Assembly (NCBI GenBank): GCA_046154545.1
Contig: JBJXGC010000188.1
Location: forward strand, 1-13,816
Source: JBJXGC01 sp046154545
GTDB taxonomy: Bacteria; Chloroflexota; Dehalococcoidia; Tepidiformales; Tepidiformaceae
Length of the DNA: 13,816 nucleotides
Direction of reading: 5' to 3'
Under the pieces are notes generated by a model, which saw nothing but the letters and a program-made list of their open reading frames with translations, was not told the origin of the DNA and made no database searches. This document shows, in pieces, positions 7,441 to 13,816 of this stretch. The translations under genes and the position numbers were made by a program. Position 1 is the stretch's first letter. Every line of letters starts with the position of its first letter.

Positions 7441-8347
7441 GATCCCGATGCTCAAGCGGCCCGCATTCTTTGATGGCCAGCGGCTCGAGGCTGGAGACCT
7501 CTCGGCGGCCTCCAGCTTCCACCGCGAACTGCGCTGGCTCCACAACCGCAGCCTCCACAACTGGGGGATCGCCTTTGGCTACGCCGTCAGCGGCGAGCGC
7601 AAGGCGCGCGCTGTCGAGGTGCAGCCCGGCTTCGCCCTCGATTGCGACGGCCACGAGCTGATCCTCACGGAGGGCCGCGAGGTAGCCATCCCGGCCGTCG
7701 GCGGGGCGAATGATGGCGGCCCGAGGACGTACTACCTCACGGTCTCGTACGCCGATGACGCCGACCTGCCACCCGAGACCCGAGGCGGCGCCTGCGGGGC
7801 CTCCGGCGCCGTCCGCCTCCCCGAGCGGCCGAACCTGCGCTGGCAGGAGCCGGATGACTTCCGCTTCGGCCATGATGTCGTCCTCTGCTCGATCGAGGTC
7901 GAGAACTGCCAGCTGGCGGCGGACGTTTCGGCGGCCGAACGGCGCGACGCGGTGCCAGCGCAGCAGCCCTACATCGCCGCCGGGCAGACCGTTGCCGGCC
8001 AGACGCAGTGGCGGCTCTGGCCCGATGGCAACACGGTCCGCGGCATCGCCACTACCGTGAACACCACCGGGGCCGGCTTCCGCAACACCCCGAGTTACCA
8101 GGCCCACGTCATCGGCGAGCGCGTCGTCCCCAACACCGACTTCGTCCTCGACGGCTACGCCCAGGTCTCGCAGCCGACGCCATTCGGCTTCGAACTCATC
8201 GTCCTGCTCCCACAATCGCGCCTCGGTGGGTTCGTGCTGAACGACTTCGAGTTCGTGTTCAACCAGGCGATCACCAGGGTCGAATCGACCGACGTGCAGA
8301 AGGGTGGCCTTGGCTGGTACGTGGTCTGGATGGGGCTTGAGGGATGA
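7433..8347 (+). CDS. Baseplate-associated paralog family protein, member B
   Basis: The product is 304 residues and is the closest paralog of the preceding gene. The shared N-terminal module reads PAFFDGQRLEAGDL (10-23), LHNRSLHNWGIAFG (36-49) and VQPGFALDCDGHEL (63-76). The helix motif is close to what appears to be the family consensus. The C-terminal half begins with QPYIAAGQTVAGQTQW (from about 178) and continues G-A-G-F-R-N-T-P-S-Y-Q-A-H-V, aligning with member A. It ends in beta-rich sequence with aromatic residues (NDFEFVFNQ, WYVVWMGLEG). ATG 7433 lies 8 bases inside the previous gene, with GGGAG just upstream, so the pair is translationally coupled. The two are probably made in similar amounts and may assemble together. 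The function is unknown; an adaptor or fibre-like protein is my inference. Confidence 0.85.
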   Translation: MAEIPMLKRPAFFDGQRLEAGDLSAASSFHRELRWLHNRSLHNWGIAFGYAVSGERKARAVEVQPGFALDCDGHELILTEGREVAIPAVGGANDGGPRTYYLTVSYADDADLPPETRGGACGASGAVRLPERPNLRWQEPDDFRFGHDVVLCSIEVENCQLAADVSAAERRDAVPAQQPYIAAGQTVAGQTQWRLWPDGNTVRGIATTVNTTGAGFRNTPSYQAHVIGERVVPNTDFVLDGYAQVSQPTPFGFELIVLLPQSRLGGFVLNDFEFVFNQAITRVESTDVQKGGLGWYVVWMGLEG

Positions 8348-8351
8348 CGCC

Positions 8352-10616
8352 ATGACGCTCCAGCCATTTCGCGACTCTCGGACACCCGTCCTCGCCGATG
8401 CGCCGCCCGGCTATCTCTTCCTCAACACCGGGGCCGGCTGGCCGAGCCTCCACGACGACTGGGTCGAAGGACTGGCCCAGACGCCGGAAGGTGCGCTCGA
8501 GTTGCTGCGTGTTCCCGGTGATTTCGCCGTCGTGGGCCCGGCCGCCGGCGTTGAAACAGGACTGCTCCCGTCGGGCGGTATCGCCATCGACGCGGACGGC
8601 GACATCTACCTCTCTGACCCGGCCGGCCACCGCGTCTGGCGCGTGCCCTGCGCAGGCCAGCCCTACCCGCTCGCCTGCCTGCATGGGCCCGGCGCCGCTG
8701 TGGGTGCGCTCGACCACCCGGGCGGTATCGCCGTCTCACCTGACGGCCGACTCTACATCGCCGACACCGCCAACCACCGCGTCCAGGTGGTCGACCTGCG
8801 AAGCGGCCAGGTCCGGGCCATCTGGGGCCAGCCGGGCTCGCTGGCGGTGCCCACCGCCTCGGCTGAGGCAGGCCGCTTCAATTCGCCACGTGGTATTGCG
8901 ATCGACCACGCAGGGAACGTCTACATCGCCGATACCGGCAACGCCCGGATTCAGCGATTCGACGCGTTCGGCCGGGTGGACCGGGCGTTCGCCACAGCGT
9001 TCGCGGCCCAGTTCCCGGTGCTCGCTCAACCGTCGGTGGTGGCGCTGCTGCCCGCTTCCGATGTTGAGCGTCTGCTCGTGATCGACGCCGCATCCGGCGT
9101 CCTCTCGGCCTACACCACCGGCGGTGCGCTCGACGTGGAAGAGAGCGCGCGCTGGGCGGGCCTCGGCCCGATCACGGCGGTGGCGGCGGACGGCGAAGCG
9201 CTCTACACGGGTGATGCCACAGGCGCAGTCCGCGTCCATGGGCGCGACGGGCGCCTGCGTGGCGAGGTTCGCCCGTTCGCCCGCCGCGACGACGGCGCGG
9301 ACACGATCAGCGCGCTGGCGCTCGACTGCCACGGCCGGCTCTTTGCTCGCCAGGCCGGCGGCACCACGCTGAGCATGGCCCCCGCCGCCGCATTTGTGCG
9401 GTGTGGTGCGTTCATGCTCGGGCCCGTCCAACCCGCCGACGGGCCGGTGCGCTGGCAGTCGGTCGCCTTGGACGCGGCGGCGGGGGGCGCAAGCACCCAC
9501 ATCCAGGTCTTCACCCTCTCCAGCAACACGCTCGACGGCACGGCGCCAGCAACGACTCCCGCGGCGCCCGTCTCATGCGCAGGGCCGGCCGCTTCGACGA
9601 GCGAGGAGCCGGGTCCGGAGACCCTCGTGCCGCTCGACACCTGGCGGGCAGCGCCGGGCGACACCCTGGACTTCCTCGCCCTCAACGAGCCTGGCACCTA
9701 CCTCTGGATCGCCGCCCTCATCCAGGGCGATGGCAGCGCGAGCCCGCTGATCCAGCAGGTCAGGGTCGATTTCAACCGCCGTTCGTGGGTCGCCGACCTC
9801 CCGGCCGTCTATCAGCGATCCGCGCCGGAACTTGGGTTCGCCGACCGGATGATGCTCCTCTTCGAAAGCATCCTCTCGGACTCCAGCGATGCCATGGACG
9901 AAATGGCACGGCTCTTCGACCCGGCCGCCGCGCCGGACGACGGCCGCCCCTCCTCCTGGCTCGACTGGCTCGCGGGCTGGCTGGCGCTCGAACTTCCAGA
10001 GGATTGGTCCCAGGAACGGCGTCGCCGCGCGGTGGCGGAAGCATTCCGTGCTCACGGGCGCCGGGGCACGGTCGAGAGCCTTCGCGCGCTCATCGAGCTC
10101 TCCACCAGCGCCCGGGTCCACATTAGCGAGCCCGCGCGCTTCGCCAGCATCTGGTCGCTCGGCGAGACATCCGTCCTCGGCGCCGACACCATGCTCGCCG
10201 CCGCCCACGCGGAGGGCGCCGTCCTTGGCGCCACGGCGACACTCGGTCAGTCCCACCTCATCGGCGAGGAGGACTTCGGCGCCCCGCTCTTCGAAGACCT
10301 CGCCCACCGCTTCTGCGTCAGCGTCTACGACGTTGACATGGCCGACGACCGGACCGCCGCGTACATCCGCGACGTCATCGAACGCGAGAAGCCGGCCCAC
10401 ACGGTCTACGACCTCTGCACCACCGGTGCGCTGATGCGCGTCGGCTTCCAGGCCCAGGTCGGCATCGACACGATCGTCGCGGGCCTGGCCGGCGAGTTCA
10501 TGCCCGGGGGCCCGGCGCTCCTCGGCCTCGGCTCGGTCCTACCGGGCCTTCCACGCGGTTCAGCGCCCGCCATCGGCCGGTCAACAACCCTCGGCGGGGT
10601 GCTGACCATCGCATGA
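8352..10616 (+). CDS. NHL beta-propeller / gpI-like phage tail fusion protein
   Basis: This 754-residue two-part protein begins with a propeller. Three clear NHL repeats start near residues 73, 122 and 178 (core GGIAVSPDGRLYIADTANHR). Weaker blades follow to about 340, enough for a six-bladed ring. A beta domain (about 355-480, ending G-T-Y-L-W-I-A-A-L-I-Q-G-D-G) leads into LPAVYQ (483-488). That opens the tail protein I region (TIGR02242-like): a helical segment, WLDWLAGWLALELPEDW (from about 535) and R-R-R-A-V-A-E-A-F. The C-terminus contains GAPLFEDLAHRF and a Gly/Leu-rich end. In P2-like tails gpI sits at the wedge tip and connects it to the fibre. ATG 8352 has GAGGGA 7 bases upstream and lies 4 bases after the previous gene. 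The in-frame start at 8304 lies inside that gene and is less likely. Confidence 0.88.
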   Translation: MTLQPFRDSRTPVLADAPPGYLFLNTGAGWPSLHDDWVEGLAQTPEGALELLRVPGDFAVVGPAAGVETGLLPSGGIAIDADGDIYLSDPAGHRVWRVPCAGQPYPLACLHGPGAAVGALDHPGGIAVSPDGRLYIADTANHRVQVVDLRSGQVRAIWGQPGSLAVPTASAEAGRFNSPRGIAIDHAGNVYIADTGNARIQRFDAFGRVDRAFATAFAAQFPVLAQPSVVALLPASDVERLLVIDAASGVLSAYTTGGALDVEESARWAGLGPITAVAADGEALYTGDATGAVRVHGRDGRLRGEVRPFARRDDGADTISALALDCHGRLFARQAGGTTLSMAPAAAFVRCGAFMLGPVQPADGPVRWQSVALDAAAGGASTHIQVFTLSSNTLDGTAPATTPAAPVSCAGPAASTSEEPGPETLVPLDTWRAAPGDTLDFLALNEPGTYLWIAALIQGDGSASPLIQQVRVDFNRRSWVADLPAVYQRSAPELGFADRMMLLFESILSDSSDAMDEMARLFDPAAAPDDGRPSSWLDWLAGWLALELPEDWSQERRRRAVAEAFRAHGRRGTVESLRALIELSTSARVHISEPARFASIWSLGETSVLGADTMLAAAHAEGAVLGATATLGQSHLIGEEDFGAPLFEDLAHRFCVSVYDVDMADDRTAAYIRDVIEREKPAHTVYDLCTTGALMRVGFQAQVGIDTIVAGLAGEFMPGGPALLGLGSVLPGLPRGSAPAIGRSTTLGGVLTIA
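8571..8970 (+). repeat. Three NHL repeats coded within the tail fusion gene
   Basis: Three similar coding units start near 8571, 8715 and 8883. Each encodes G-I-A-[IV]-x-x-x-G-x-[IVL]-Y-[IL]-[AS]-D followed by an N/H-x-R-[IV] turn. Spacing is about 145-170 bases, as expected for propeller blades. Blades after 8970 have diverged. Confidence 0.8.
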
Positions 10617-10648
10617 GCCAGCAGCCCCACCTCGCCACACACACCCAG

Positions 10649-10655
10649 CAGGAGG
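10649..10655 (+). promoter_or_regulatory. RBS in the 46-base gap before member C
   Basis: CAGGAGG lies 7 bases before ATG 10663. The 46-base gap (10617-10662) is the longest in the window. It shows no hairpin followed by a T-run and no convincing -35/-10 pair, so readthrough from the upstream gene is likely. Confidence 0.7.
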
Positions 10656-10662
10656 CACCACC

Positions 10663-12318
10663 ATGACCAGCCTTGCCGACCCCCGGGAACTCCGGGAACT
10701 GACCGCGCCGGCCCGGAATAACTACTTCTACGGGAAGATGATGGGCGTCTTCCACTTCGAAATGGAGCAGGCCTATTTCGTGCGTAAGCGCTGGCTCCTG
10801 AACCGGCTCGGCCTCGGCAGCGGCGTGCTTTGCGGCCTCGAAGCCGTCGTCAGCGAGGATGGCCAGCACGTCTGGGTCAAGCCCGGCGTGGCGATCGATG
10901 GCCTCGGCCGGGAGATCGTCGTACCGGCCACGGTTTGCCTCGAAAACCTTCGCCAGCCCACCGACGACTGTGGCCGGCCGGCCGGTCCGCCCATCGCCGG
11001 CGAGGGCCTTGTGACCATCCTCCTCTGCTACCACGAGTGTGAAGGCGACCCCGTACCCGTGCTCGTCGGTGATTGCGACACCCGCAACGACTGCGCCCCT
11101 GGCACGATCCGCGAGCGCTTCCGCCTGCAGATTGTGACCGGCGCGCCGCCGAAGCCGGCGGGCCTGACCGACGCGCAGTGTGCCGCGGTCTTCCCGGAGG
11201 ACCCGGCCGACGGATTCGACCGCCGCGCGGCCGCCTGCGAGGCGCTCGGCGGGACTTGCGCCGCTCCGGAGGAGGACTGCGTGGTCCTCGCCACCGTCAA
11301 GCTCCCCGCCGTGGTGACGGACAAGCTGGTGGTCGATGAATGCGGCTTCCGCACCACCGTGTATAGCAACAGCCGCCTGTTCGACCTCCTCATGTGCCTC
11401 GGAGAGCGGATTGACGCGTGCTGCGACCATCGCCTGCTCCGGTACGTCTCCGGCGATGCCCAGCAGGCCGCCCCGGGCGCGGCACTGCCCGCCCCGGTCG
11501 TCGTCGAAGTGGTCGACGGCGATGGGAATCCCGTCCCTAACGAGCCAGTCACCTTCAAGATACGCGGAGGCGGTGGGGCGGTTGCGCCGGCCACCGTGCC
11601 CAGCGGCCCGGATGGCCGGGCGCAGGCTGCCTGGACGCTCGGCCCGGCGGCCGGGATCCACACGCTTGCCGCCTCTATCGCCGGCCAACCTGAGCTGCCG
11701 CTCTTCGCGCTCGGGGTGGCGCCAGTGGTGGTGCTCCCGCCGGTCGTGATGCGCACCTGGCCGGACCCGGCCCTCATCCTCGGCCCCGGCCCCAACAGCC
11801 CCACTGGGCCCGAGTTCGACCGCTGGGCCGGCCGGCCGATCCTCGCAGTCACTTTCGACCGCAAGATGGACGAGGCTCAACTTCGCGACCGCGACGCCGT
11901 GAACAAGTGGCTCCGGGTCCACCGCCTGATCGATGGCGACCGCGTCACCGTGCGGCCGATCGACCTCGAGCTTGCCGATGTCACGGACAACTTCGATGGG
12001 CGTGTGGGCATCACGGCGATCTTCGCGCTCCGGGCTGATGAGCCGAAGCGGCCGGCCAAGTACCTCGTCCAGGCCCGCGCCGTCAGCGGCGAGATCACCG
12101 ACACGGGCGCGCCGCCGCTCACCCTCGACGCCGAGTTCGCGGGCACCCGGCTGACACAGGCCAACCGCGACAGGATCTGGGACCTGGCCGCCGAACAGGT
12201 GATGCCCAAGGCCGTCTGGAATACCACCGTCGGCACCGGCGCTGGCCTCCCGAAGTCCGGCGACGGCGTCCAGGGCGGCCAGTTCCACAGCTACTTCGAA
12301 GTCGTGAGAGAAGGCTAA
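10663..12318 (+). CDS. Paralog family member C with Ig-like domains
   Basis: This 551-residue protein begins with the shared anchor module: NNYFYGKMMGVFHFE (19-33), LLNRLGLGSGVLCGLE (45-60), VKPGVAIDGLGREIVV (72-87). A Cys-containing stretch, Y-H-E-C-E-G-D-P-V then D-C and D-C-A-P-G (Cys126, 138, 144), aligns with the next gene. So does V-V-L-A-T-V-K-L ... L-L-M-C. Residues about 260-350 form a Big_1 (invasin-type) Ig domain: PVVVEVVDGDGNPVPNEPVTF, G-G-G-G-A-V, and G-R-A-Q-A-A-W-T-L-G. About 385-551 resemble an SbsA/Big_5-like Ig domain (V-T-F-D-R-K-M-D-E-A-Q-L), ending GGQFHSYFEV. There is no signal peptide or anchor, so it probably reaches the surface as part of the particle. Ig domains are common in tail fibres and adhesins, so target binding or spacing is a reasonable but unproven role. 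Confidence 0.85.
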   Translation: MTSLADPRELRELTAPARNNYFYGKMMGVFHFEMEQAYFVRKRWLLNRLGLGSGVLCGLEAVVSEDGQHVWVKPGVAIDGLGREIVVPATVCLENLRQPTDDCGRPAGPPIAGEGLVTILLCYHECEGDPVPVLVGDCDTRNDCAPGTIRERFRLQIVTGAPPKPAGLTDAQCAAVFPEDPADGFDRRAAACEALGGTCAAPEEDCVVLATVKLPAVVTDKLVVDECGFRTTVYSNSRLFDLLMCLGERIDACCDHRLLRYVSGDAQQAAPGAALPAPVVVEVVDGDGNPVPNEPVTFKIRGGGGAVAPATVPSGPDGRAQAAWTLGPAAGIHTLAASIAGQPELPLFALGVAPVVVLPPVVMRTWPDPALILGPGPNSPTGPEFDRWAGRPILAVTFDRKMDEAQLRDRDAVNKWLRVHRLIDGDRVTVRPIDLELADVTDNFDGRVGITAIFALRADEPKRPAKYLVQARAVSGEITDTGAPPLTLDAEFAGTRLTQANRDRIWDLAAEQVMPKAVWNTTVGTGAGLPKSGDGVQGGQFHSYFEVVREG

Positions 12319-12337
12319 CGCCGGGCCTCACCATCAC

Positions 12338-12344
12338 AGGAGAG
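12338..12344 (+). promoter_or_regulatory. RBS before member D
   Basis: AGGAGAG lies 6 bases before ATG 12351. It selects this ATG over the in-frame ATG at 12366, five codons on. The 32-base gap shows no terminator. Confidence 0.65.
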
Positions 12345-12350
12345 ATTGAG

Positions 12351-13816
12351 ATGCAGATAGACACCATGACCACAGACTGGACGCGCAAGTCGGCCGCCGC
12401 GACCCCCATCACTGAGGGCCGCTCGTTCTGCCCGCCCGGAGAGAGCAGCGGCATGGAGCGCACGCGATTCTTCCCGCGCCAGCTCGTCACGCCAGACGAC
12501 CTCACGCAGGACCAGCTCTACTTCCGCGACAAGGACCTGCGCCACAACCGCATGCTCCACGGCTGGGGCGTCGTCTGTGGCATCCGCGTGATGAAACACC
12601 CGACCGAGAAGTGCAAGGTCGTCGTCGAATCCGGTTACGTCCTCGGCCCCTACGGCCACGAAATTGTCGTCGACCGCTACCTGGAGGTGGACCTCTGCCA
12701 TGAGGGACCCGACGGCAACGCCGTCGGCTCCTGTGGCGGAGACCCATGGTGCAGCGATGTGCGCGTCAGCCGCCCGGGCGGACGGCCGCTCTACATCGCC
12801 ATCCGCTACGAGCAGTGCGAGACGCGCCCCGTACGGGCGCAGGGCCACGGGTGCGGTTGTGGTGAAAACGAATGCGAGTACAGCCGCATCCGCGACAGCT
12901 TCGTCATCAAGGTGTTGACGGACCTGCCCTCGACCTACTCCGATCCCATGCCTCAACCGTCCATCCTTAGTGCGTTCCGCTGCGAGATCGAGAATGGCAA
13001 GCCGAAGGCGCGCGCATGCCCTCCCTGCCCGCCGGAGCCGTGGGTCATCCTCGCTGATGTCACGCTCGGCGATGACGGCATCATCAAGGACATCGACTGC
13101 TTCGCCCACCGCCGCTACGTCGCCTCGTTCGCGGACTTCTACCTGATGTGCGCGCCCAACAAGCTCCAGCCTGGCGGGAGCATCGCCGTCCTTGGAGAAA
13201 AGGCGGTGCTCGCCTCCGGTATCCGGCCGGCAGGCGTCGGCGAACCCGCGAAGATGCTCATTATGGCCACCCGCCCGGACGGCAGCGCTGCCTACCTCCC
13301 GGTGCGCTACACGGTCGTGGCCGGGGAGAAACTGAGCGCCTTCCTCGCTCGCGAGGGGATGCGCGAGTACATCGACCCGGACACCGGTGAGGAGGTCCGC
13401 CTCGCGGATGTCTACGCCATGGCCGGCGCCAACCCCGAGCGCACGCTGGGGTCGATCGTCGAGGCCAACGCGGTCATCGAGGGGGTCCAGCTTCGCGTCA
13501 GCGACCTCACGGCCGTCCGCAGCCGGCTCGCGCCCGTCATCGGGGAAGCCGGCGCCGCCCGCCTGGCGGAAGCCCATGCGGGCGCCCCCGCGGCCGTTGA
13601 AGCGCTGCCCGCAGCCGCCATGCCCGCCGTCACGGCCGGCTCCGCCATCGCCCCGAAGCTGGGCGCCAGGACGCTCGGCGAGGTCGCCCGGACCGAACGC
13701 GAAGCGTTCGTCAGCAGCATCGTGAGCGGCATCCCGGCCGCCCAGCTCGAGGCTGCTCGCCAGGAGGCCGCGGCAGTCTGGACTTCGGCGAACGAGGCGA
13801 TACGGCTCACCCAGTC
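12351..13816 (+). CDS. Paralog family member D with Cys-rich module and Ala-rich tail (partial, runs off window)
   Basis: At least 488 codons are open to the right edge with no stop. The shared anchor module reads TRFFPRQLVTPDDL (38-51), LRHNRMLHGWGVVCG (63-77) and VESGYVLGPYGHEIVV (92-107). It is followed by Y-E-Q-C-E-T-R-P-V (Cys156), GCGCGENEC (Cys168, 170, 175) and ACPPCPPEPW (Cys223, 226). Then come W-V-I-L-A-D-V-T-L, H-R-R-Y-V and Y-L-M-C, in the same order as member C. After about residue 285 the sequence differs from the other members. A region around RPDGSAAYLPVRYTVV is followed by a long Ala-rich, probably helical stretch (about 400-488). ATG 12351 has AGGAGAG 6 bases upstream. The 39 residues before the anchor are polar and carry no signal peptide. 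It belongs to the same operon; the function is unknown and inferred to be a baseplate adaptor or appendage. Confidence 0.83.
   Translation, partial: MQIDTMTTDWTRKSAAATPITEGRSFCPPGESSGMERTRFFPRQLVTPDDLTQDQLYFRDKDLRHNRMLHGWGVVCGIRVMKHPTEKCKVVVESGYVLGPYGHEIVVDRYLEVDLCHEGPDGNAVGSCGGDPWCSDVRVSRPGGRPLYIAIRYEQCETRPVRAQGHGCGCGENECEYSRIRDSFVIKVLTDLPSTYSDPMPQPSILSAFRCEIENGKPKARACPPCPPEPWVILADVTLGDDGIIKDIDCFAHRRYVASFADFYLMCAPNKLQPGGSIAVLGEKAVLASGIRPAGVGEPAKMLIMATRPDGSAAYLPVRYTVVAGEKLSAFLAREGMREYIDPDTGEEVRLADVYAMAGANPERTLGSIVEANAVIEGVQLRVSDLTAVRSRLAPVIGEAGAARLAEAHAGAPAAVEALPAAAMPAVTAGSAIAPKLGARTLGEVARTEREAFVSSIVSGIPAAQLEAARQEAAAVWTSANEAIRLTQ

Noticed and set aside
10617..10662. Possible promoter or terminator in the longest gap
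   Set aside because: No inverted repeat with a T-run and no plausible -10/-35 pair; the gap contains only an RBS.
10498..12288. 596-codon open frame on the minus strand opposite member C
   Set aside because: The plus frame has an RBS, Ig domains and family motifs. The minus frame shows none and matches the GC-driven shadow pattern.

Overview
The window holds the baseplate and distal end of a phage-tail-like contractile injection system (CIS). All genes lie on the + strand in one compact block with no RNA genes, mobile elements or CRISPR. The DNA is very G+C-rich by eye, with third codon positions almost always G or C. Genes have strong AGGAGG-type ribosome binding sites (RBS), and at least one starts with TTG. 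The gene content resembles the extracellular CIS / phage-tail-like clusters that encode TIGR02243- and TIGR02242-type baseplate proteins. These occur in Chloroflexota, Actinomycetota, Myxococcota and Cyanobacteria. I would guess Chloroflexota or Actinomycetota, but no taxonomic marker is present.

Layout: (1) 1-86, the last 27 codons of what looks like a gp5/VgrG-type central spike; (2) 98-376, a small PAAR spike-tip protein; (3) 390-806, a gp25-like baseplate wedge protein; (4) 803-4051 and 4058-6403, two large, related gpJ-like baseplate wedge proteins; (5) 6400-7440 and 7433-8347, two members of an unnamed paralogous family; (6) 8352-10616, an NHL beta-propeller fused to a P2 gpI-like tail protein; (7) 10663-12318 and 12351-13816 (open at the right edge), two more members of the family in (5), one with Ig-like domains and one with an Ala-rich tail. 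Gene junctions are 4-8 bp overlaps or gaps of 4-46 bp, so the block is almost certainly one operon. No promoter or terminator was seen, and no gene-free stretch exceeds 50 bases.

How the parts fit: in characterised CIS the spike with its PAAR tip sits at the hub, gp25 and the J proteins form the wedges that trigger sheath contraction, and the gpI-like protein links the wedge to receptor-binding appendages. No classical tail fibre gene is visible here. Its place after the wedge genes is taken by the four-member family. All four share an N-terminal module (F-x-x-x-Q/K-x-L/M, then an H/L-N-R-x-x-x-x-W/S-G-V/I-x-x-G type helix end, then a PG-x-x-x-D-x-x-G-x-E-I type beta strand pair), and their C-terminal parts differ. 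My inference is that they are baseplate-docked adaptors or receptor-binding proteins built on a common anchor. This is the least described and most interesting part of the window.

Sheath, tube, ATPase, terminator and effector genes are not in this window and presumably lie upstream or downstream.
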